Shown here: piece after piece, positions 58,037 through 64,000 of the stretch | Position numbering within the stretch: the first letter of the stretch is position 1 | How the letters are laid out: every line of letters starts with the position of its first letter | NCBI GenBank assembly: GCA_050084985.1 | Contig: JBITNC010000001.1 | Span: 61,380,001 to 61,444,000 of the forward strand | Direction of reading: 5' to 3' | From: Nageia nagi | Taxonomy: Eukaryota > Pinophyta | DNA: 64,000 nt | Made by a program: the position numbers and the translations under genes | The notes under the pieces: generated by a model | The model's input: the letters and a program-made list of their open reading frames with translations, nothing else | Database searches by the model: none | What the model was told of the DNA's origin: nothing

Positions 58037-58475
58037 CATTGAACATTATTAAAATTGCTTTTCTTTGGAAAGGATAAGAATGATTATTTATTGTTCCCCT
58101 CACCAAGATAAAGTTAATGTTCATATACACCCATAAAGTCACTAGTGTGTCATGTCAACCCATTTTTACTATTATCCATTACCTTTGAACATTATTAAAA
58201 TTGCTTTTCTTTGGAAAGGATAAGAATGATTATTTATTGTTCCCTTGACCAAGATAAAGTTAATGTTCATATGCATCCATAAATCACTATTTTGTCATGT
58301 CAAGTGGTTTATTGTAGAAAATTGCCAAGTGCGGAAGATGATGAGCTCTGATTCCGTAAAAAATACAATAAACCAAGGTATAGTTGATATTCATGTATAG
58401 TTTGTTGTGTGGAGTGTTTTATTGTAAAATTGCCAAGTGCGGAAAATGATGCATCTGATTCTGTAAAAACATTCA
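58037..58475 (+). repeat. Tandem repeats in element D 3' region
   Basis: A ~120 bp unit starting GAACATTATTAAAATTGC occurs at 58041-58160 and 58197-58303 (period 156). A second unit containing ATTGCCAAGTGCGGAA and TCTGATTC occurs at about 58308-58365 and 58421-58475. The ACCAAG.TA.AGTT.AT.TTCAT part is shared by both types, so all four derive from one array. Confidence 0.8.
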
Positions 58476-59079
58476 AAAAATATGTTATTAATTATTGAAT
58501 TAACTAATAGGTTAATTATCTATAAGTTATAACCAATCAGTCATTCAAACAACTATGTTATTCCACGTTATCAATAACTTAACGTAACTTAACTTATTAA
58601 AATTATAAATAAGATTTTATAGCAATTATAATCATACTTATTATTAAATTAATTTTGAAATTAGTAATATCATCAAATTAATTTGTTGATATATGTCGTA
58701 TATTTTATCATTTATAAAAAGTATCCTCAAAATTATACATCATATAGTTCACAATTATATCTATGCATCATACATTCTGAAAGTTACATCTATCATTAAC
58801 ATCTATTCATCATCAAGTAATTAAAAGACAATTATGTTTATTATAATCTACATAACATCACAGCATACCTATTTTTTTCATAAATCTATGTATAAAATGT
58901 AAAACCATGCATCAAGAATCATAGAAATACTATAACATATCATCAGTCTATCCATCAAATAATAAAAATAATCTAAGTAGTACATCAAGAAACTATAATC
59001 TCATAATCATCATAGCAATGTGAGCCATAATAACAAAGAATAAAAGGTACATTATATATATATCATCAAAAATAGAATA
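58476..59079. other. AT-rich noncoding 3' flank of the antisense PMD gene
   Basis: About 600 bp of AT-rich sequence with ATCAT-rich stretches. No ORF is seen. By position it would include the polyadenylation region of the antisense gene. Confidence 0.4.
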
Positions 59080-61602
59080 TCAATGTCCTCCAGTAGATAC
59101 AACATCATCATGAGGATCGCTAGGATGATCTAAAGAACCCCCATCCCTAGTAATAGATCTCAAACCTATAGCATATGTCCTAGGAGATACACCCCTAGTA
59201 GTAGACTGAGATCGAGAAACTGATGCTGCATATTGGCCTCGACTCCCAGAATGACCCAAGCCACCTGAAAGTGGTGAACGAGGAAACCCTGGTGCTGGTC
59301 TAGGTGGTGAACTAGGACCATCTGATGAATATCTTAGGAAACTAGGTAACCAAAGCTCCATAGCCCTGTGATAGTAATCACACTCTCTCAACTAATCTGC
59401 ATGCTCATCTATAGAAGGAATTGGAGTACCAACACTCAGATCTGCAACCCCACCAGATAACTCAGCAATATGAGCAGTAGCATCCATTAGAGATCAACGA
59501 AGAGTATCTCACTTTGATCTATATCTCATGTGAGCACTATCTAAACATCTAAGAGCAGTCATCTCAGTCCTCATGGAAGCAATATCTCCTCTCAAACTGG
59601 CTAACTCCAAAGTAGAAGCATCCTGAAGAGTGTGAAGCTCCTCAATCACATACTAAAGCTCTGTGATCTTAGCCTCATAAGAAGCAGCACTCCTCCCACT
59701 AGACTCCCCTTGCTCAAAAGTAGTCTGAGTAGGAACCTCAAGCTGTTGAAACCTAACCTCCTCAGTCTCTGGAATCTCTCTAGTTGCACCCCCAGCATCA
59801 AGACCCTCAAAATCCTCCATAGTAAAATCATCGCCACCAGCAGTACTAGTAGGCTCCTCAGTCACTGTATCTGGAGCTGTATCCACCCAAGCTCTCTGAG
59901 TAGGACGATCACTAGTCATCTCACTCCCAAAAAACTCTACCAGCTCAGTATCCCACCATGATGCAAAAGCCTCTGAAGTCCCCACATCATCCACAGGCAT
60001 ATCCTCATCTGGGATATTCTCACCAGCTCTAAGAACCATAGGTGAATAAGTCAACAAAGAAACACCTGATACAGGAGCATCCCCTAGATGAAGATATTGA
60101 AGGGGTGGAGGTGGAATGTCCTAATAAAGGCTAAACTATCGATGAAACCAATCATAATGAAAATACTCTATGATACCTACTCGAGGACCCTATAAAAATA
60201 TCACATGTCTAGTCCCATATAAATGGAACTAGTCTCAACAAAATCAGCAATCTGCAAACCAATCCTCCACTGAATCTGATTAGGAATCAAACTGCTCAAG
60301 AGCTGCCTGTAAAAAGCGATGTCTCTATGAACGCCATCCCTGCGTGGAATAACTAGTAAATGGCTCCATCGTTGAATACCTAATGTATATCTACAAGTGG
60401 TATATGAAGGATCAGGTAATCCTAAAGGCTGGCAAGGATAAATATGCTCATATGCCCAAGCCTGTAAAATAAGTGTTGTAGCAATCGTAGCTCTAGGAGT
60501 CCATACCAATAAATAAAGCTCCTTGTAAATAAGGGCTAATAATGAAGGGGCCCAAGCAAAAGTGATCCTCAAAGTAATCATCTGATGGAGTACACCCATC
60601 AGAGCCCAAGGAAATCTCCCACCACCAGCATCTGGTGCACCATAACACATGATACATCCCATAAGATAAATAACATGAAGATATGCAGGATGCTCCTCCT
60701 CTGATAATCCTCGCCAAAACTAATAATACATCAGACCTCCTACCTGAATCTGCACCATCAACTCCTCAACCACATCCTCCCCAAAAAGCTTACTCACCAA
60801 TGGTCAAGCCTCCTCTCTAGTCTGGAGAAGAATAATATCCATGTCATGGATTGGAAGTATCAAAATGCGATGAATGTCCTCCACTGTAATAGTGATAGGA
60901 CCAGTAGGGAGATGGAAAGCATTAATCATTGGATCCCATCTCTCAAAAAGTGCAGCTAAAACTGTGAGGTCCTTTTGGATACGACCCATATATGGGGCCG
61001 CTCCAAAACCAACATCATGAAGAAAAGCATGATCTGTGTCAGGTACTTGACCACTAAGGTCATGGAGAATCTGAGGGTAATGACCCCTAGAAGTAAAAAC
61101 CTCTGAAACCTAAAAAGATAGACATAAAAATTTAGTATATAATATTTTTAAAACATGACTTACCAAAATAATGATATTTATGTGGATTAATTATTCTAAG
61201 CATACGTAAAAAAAAAAAATTTGCTTTATGATCACCGTCGATCGTGTTAAGCGATCGACGATGACTTCTAAGAGATCGTTGCCGATCTTCAAATTGGCAA
61301 CGATTCTGAAGACATCATTGGCGATCATTAAAATCGCCAATGACTCTATAAAAACTGAAGCTGAGGTGCAAAACCCTCAGCTAGGGTTTAAAAATACACA
61401 TACAAATGAATGTAAAAACCATTAAAAACCTATGCTAATACTACCTACATCATGTTAAAACATAGATAAACATTTTTAACTATTAATATTAACCTAGTTC
61501 CTAAAAAAAAAACCCCATAAAATGAAACAAAGAAATAGATGGGTAAAATACCTCTTTAGAGATTGATTTGCCTTTCTTCGAAATCCTCTTGCATGGCGCC
61601 AT
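59080..61602 (-). pseudogene. Antisense plant mobile domain (PMD) gene of element D, spliced
   Basis: This gene lies opposite to gag-pol. Exon 1 (61552-61602) is 17 codons, starting MAPCKRISKKGKS (basic). A GT-AG intron (61110-61551) follows, in phase 0, then exon 2 (59080-61109). Exon 2 reads GHYPQILHDLSGQ and VGFGAAPYMGRIQKDL, then LFERWDPMINAFHLPTGPIT and ITVEDIHRILILPIHDMD, the PMD core. Later blocks are FPWALMGVL, TFAWAPSLLALIYKELY and AWAYEHIYPCQPLGLPD, and in a shifted frame WFHRQFSLYQDIPPPPLQ. The C-terminus is acidic, then Ser/Pro/Gly-rich (59080-59391). About 690 residues were encoded. Only a few stops (near 60800, 60735, 60120, 60100, 59640, 59490 and 59395) and one frameshift near 60205 break it. 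Its GC content is clearly higher than its surroundings. Confidence 0.82.
61110..61551 (-). other. Predicted GT-AG intron of PMD gene, element D
   Basis: Minus-strand donor AAAGAG|GTATTT and acceptor CTATCTTTTTAG|GTTTCAG keep the reading frame from exon 1 into exon 2. The intron is 442 bp. It holds a dense GATCGTTGCCGATC-type motif cluster (61228-61345). Position and phase match the B copy, where the donor is the better consensus GTAAGT. Confidence 0.68.
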
Positions 61603-62630
61603 CTAATCTATTACAAATTTGGTAAAGAGATGAAAATGACAAGTAGGAAAAGACAAAAATGGAAAAGCAAACAAAAAGTAAAAAGTAAAAAGTAAAACTA
61701 TTTTCTTTTAAAACCCTCACGTTGGGGATCGTTACACTGATCGTCAACGATTTCAAACTGATCATTGCCAATCGTTACATTGATCATCAATGATTTCTCA
61801 CTGATCGTCAACGATTTCACACTCATCTGAAAATGCATAATATGAAGTATATTTTCTTTAAACATCTTAAAATTTATTTGTGTACAGACAAAATTAAAAG
61901 CTTCGTTCACTAAGATGAAAGTGAACAAATTATAAATTACATTATTTTTCAACTAGAAGAATGCTCCAATGTCGCATGACTGCCAAACACATTGGCACAT
62001 GAAGGACTAGTATTGAGTAAACTTACTAGGGTAAAATAATTAAAATCGCCATCAAAACATGTCTAAACACAAGAAACTAAGATATTTTTAGCAAAATATA
62101 CTATTATAAAGATAGTATTTTTACTATACAAATCAACGATGATCACTTTATGATTGTCAACGATCCTAGGAAGATCATCAACAATCTTTGACCAAGTCAA
62201 ATACAAAAAGCAGATCAGACTAAGTTTGAGCTTAGATGGTAAAACAAGCACAAGATGTAAGAAATCATCTTAAAAGCTCATTGTCAGGACAAAGGACAAC
62301 ACCATTAAAATTCATATACTAAAGAAAACTTATACGGTATAGGTGCGCTTAGACATGCAAAATGACATAACAGAAATGTCATGCAACTGTCACATAAGCT
62401 CAATACATCATCATGCCAAAAATAGTCACTTCTGAAGTATATTCAAATTTGTTTTCAAAACTATGTCAAATGTTAAAGGAAAACATACTTTATCATAATT
62501 TGATTCTTGATTCATCTGAGAAATTAAGCCAAAACTTATATCATAGAAAAGTAGTAAAATATAATCAAACAATAAGGTTTCTCATTATGTATTTTTTGAA
62601 ATTATCAACCTCATCCTTGGTTGATATTTC
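61603..62630. promoter_or_regulatory. Region between antisense PMD gene and PPT, element D
   Basis: About 1.03 kb with no coding sequence, probably the promoter and 5' UTR of the antisense gene. Clusters of GATCGTCAACGATTTC, GATCATCAATGATTTC and GATCATTGCCAATCG lie at 61725-61830. GATGATCACTTTATGATTG with GTCAACGATCC lies at 62129-62190. The equivalent B region has nearly the same length (17560-18537). Confidence 0.45.
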
Positions 62631-62645
62631 AAAAAAGGGGCAAAA
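62631..62645 (+). other. Polypurine tract of element D
   Basis: AAAAAAGGGGCAAAA immediately precedes the LTR start TGTAGACAC. It closely resembles the B tract. Confidence 0.85.
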
Positions 62646-63764
62646 TGTAGACACTCAAAATAAACCCTACATTTAGTTTAACAACATATAAATAAATAAA
62701 ATAAGTATCTTTCTAACATACATCACATTAAAATGATTATAACTCCTTATACAAACCTCAAACAAGCTTTAAAACTATATTATTGAATATATCTTTCTCA
62801 GTAGATGCAAAACGAGTGGTCATACGACCTCTTTTCATTAAAAAATGATCATTGGGTGATCATTCTAATATTAGTATAAAATTTACTAAACAATCGTTGA
62901 CGATTCATTATGATCGATGACGATCCTAGAGGATCGTTGACGATCCCTGAATAATTCAAAAACTGACAAATCTAAGACCAGAATAGCCTAGTATGCACAG
63001 TTTAGAGTTATGGATGTGGATTTGAGATAATAACATCTCAAGATTTCATACGGGATGTTACCTGGAATCTTGTTATAGCAAAACAAATGAATAACAAACT
63101 TTTGAGCTTATAAATACAAGCTCTGTATGTGAACAAAGGGACCTGAATTTAATATAGCGAAGCTCTGTAGAAATTAAGCCAGAAGTTTGTAAGCAAAGAT
63201 TTGAGGTTTCATCAATAGCAAAATCTACCATCAAGTATATTTTTATATTACGTTGTTTACTTCTGATTTATATGTATCAGCAGGTATGCTTTGATGTTTC
63301 ATTCATTTTCTGTGTGTAGGGTCAATACGGGAAAAGAACGATAGAAGCAAGCATGAAGGAGAACAACCAGGAAGAGATAAAAATATTTTAAAATTCTATG
63401 AAAAGGTCATTAAAATGCCATAAATCATCGATGATTTGCAGATCGGTCGACGACGATTTCTCAGATCGATGACAAAAGCTAAAAGTTTACATCAAGCGTA
63501 ACAATAGTGAGAGACCATTGATCCCTTCCGATCCCTACGTAGATTGTTGATGATCCATAATGATTGTTATTGATTGATAATAAATCGATACCGATTCATA
63601 CAGATTGATAACAGTCTTTTATTGTATTAAATTTCATCAAAATCTTCTTTTTTGGATATAATATCTGCATTATTATTGATGTGTAATATTGAAGGTGTTC
63701 TGATTTATTATGTTGAATGATTTATCTGGCTAAATTGCATTTTAGGTGCACAATCCAATATACA
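62646..63764 (+). repeat. LTR of Tat subfamily D
   Basis: It begins TGTAGACACTC after the PPT and ends ...AATATACA before the PBS, giving 1119 bp with TG...CA ends. A TATAAATA box lies at 63109-63116. Motif clusters of GATCGTTGACGATC type are at 62892-62955 and 63424-63605. It is flanked by a PPT on the left and a PBS on the right. No second copy of this LTR is in the window. Confidence 0.78.
63109..63116 (+). promoter_or_regulatory. Candidate TATA box in D LTR
   Basis: TATAAATA within CTTATAAATACAAGC, about 460 bp into the LTR. It is the best TATA form in the LTR. Transcription start is not determined. Confidence 0.5.
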
Positions 63765-63769
63765 TAATC

Positions 63770-63790
63770 TGGCGCTAGAAGGAGGGCCCC
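63770..63790 (+). other. Primer binding site after the D LTR
   Basis: TGGCGCTAGAAGGAGGGCC, five bases after the LTR end. It matches the B PBS with one difference. It starts with TGG as required for a tRNA CCA end. The tRNA is not assigned. Confidence 0.75.
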
Positions 63791-64000
63791 TTGCATGCAT
63801 TCAGAGAATTGAAGCAAAAAATAGGATCAATTACATATTGTTTTGATTATATTTTTAAATCTGTTTGCATCCTGTGGAATCAGAAACTAACTTAATCTAT
63901 TTGATCTATTGTTTTGTTTTTATTTTCTGGTTTTTAGGATCATCGATGATCATACCTAAATCACCAATGATCGCTGTAAAATCATCAACAATCTCTGGAA
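63791..64000 (+). mobile_element. Start of a further Tat element (leader), continuing beyond the window
   Basis: Leader sequence following the PBS: CTTGCATGCATTCAG (63791-63805) corresponds to the TTTGCATACAAGCTG of the B leader. At 63937-64000 lies a motif cluster with GGATCATCGATGATC, ATCACCAATGATCG and ATCATCAACAATC, in the same place as the cluster after the B PBS. Gag would follow outside the window. Confidence 0.6.

Larger units (their letters stand above)
46400..63764 (+). mobile_element. Tat element D (5' truncated) with antisense PMD gene
   Basis: This is a Ty3/gypsy Tat element on the plus strand. Leader from about 46400, gag-pol 47806-55796, extra sense ORF 55835-57060, A-rich tract, conserved noncoding block, tandem repeats, antisense PMD gene 59080-61602, PPT 62631-62645 and LTR 62646-63764. 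The 5' LTR and PBS are missing: the leader similarity to B stops near 46440, where element E begins in the opposite direction. D is the best preserved of the three Tat copies: long frames remain in gag, RT, RNase H and integrase. The LTR sequence differs from that of B except at its end (TGTAGACAC), so D belongs to a sister subfamily. Confidence 0.85.

Noticed and set aside
59632-59961. 109-codon plus-strand open frame, Leu/Ser-rich
   Set aside because: Shadow of the PMD coding strand, whose minus-strand frame over the same bases continues the PMD protein.
62646-63764. This LTR being the same as the B LTR
   Set aside because: Only the first bases (TGTAGACAC), PPT and PBS agree; the length (1119 vs 881) and body differ, so a different subfamily.

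Overview
This window is plant nuclear DNA, strongly AT-rich, and almost entirely old LTR retrotransposons; I recognise no host gene. The plant origin rests on the element types: Ty3/gypsy elements of the Tat lineage with two RNase H domains, a chromodomain-bearing chromovirus with an initiator-Met-like primer binding site, and plant mobile domain (PMD) coding sequence. I cannot name the species. The dense transposon remnants and an 18 kb element suggest a large, transposon-rich genome.

Layout. (1) 1-16145, minus strand: Tat element A, whose 3' end lies off the left edge. It is split by a nested ~6.06 kb chromovirus N (7385-13447, LTRs about 93% identical by eye, 5 bp target duplication GAGGT). 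(2) 16661-34763, minus strand: Tat element B, with both LTRs (about 882 and 881 bp), PPT, PBS, gag, protease, RT, RNase H, second RNase H and integrase, and with a spliced PMD gene on the opposite strand next to the 3' LTR. (3) 34764-38950: no recognisable gene. (4) 38950-46360, minus strand: Ty3/gypsy element E of another lineage, with a 100-base assembly gap (43315-43414), followed downstream by a long decayed unknown reading frame. (5) about 46400-63764, plus strand: Tat element D, 5' truncated, with gag-pol, an extra sense ORF, and a well preserved antisense PMD gene (exon 1 of 17 codons, a 442 bp GT-AG intron, a long exon 2) before the 3' LTR. (6) 63765-64000: PBS and leader of a further Tat copy.

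The main biological point is the organisation of the Tat family seen in A, B and D. Besides gag-pol it carries a sense ORF downstream of integrase, built from a repeated 48-residue W...WP...C module, and an antisense intron-containing PMD gene. The antisense gene keeps its intron because the splice sites are not readable in the sense genomic RNA. The leader carries repeated hairpins, and the LTR, the leader and the PMD flank and intron share clusters of a GATC/GTTGACGATC-like motif. All copies are decayed by stops and frameshifts, many of the stops explained by C-to-T change as expected from DNA methylation.
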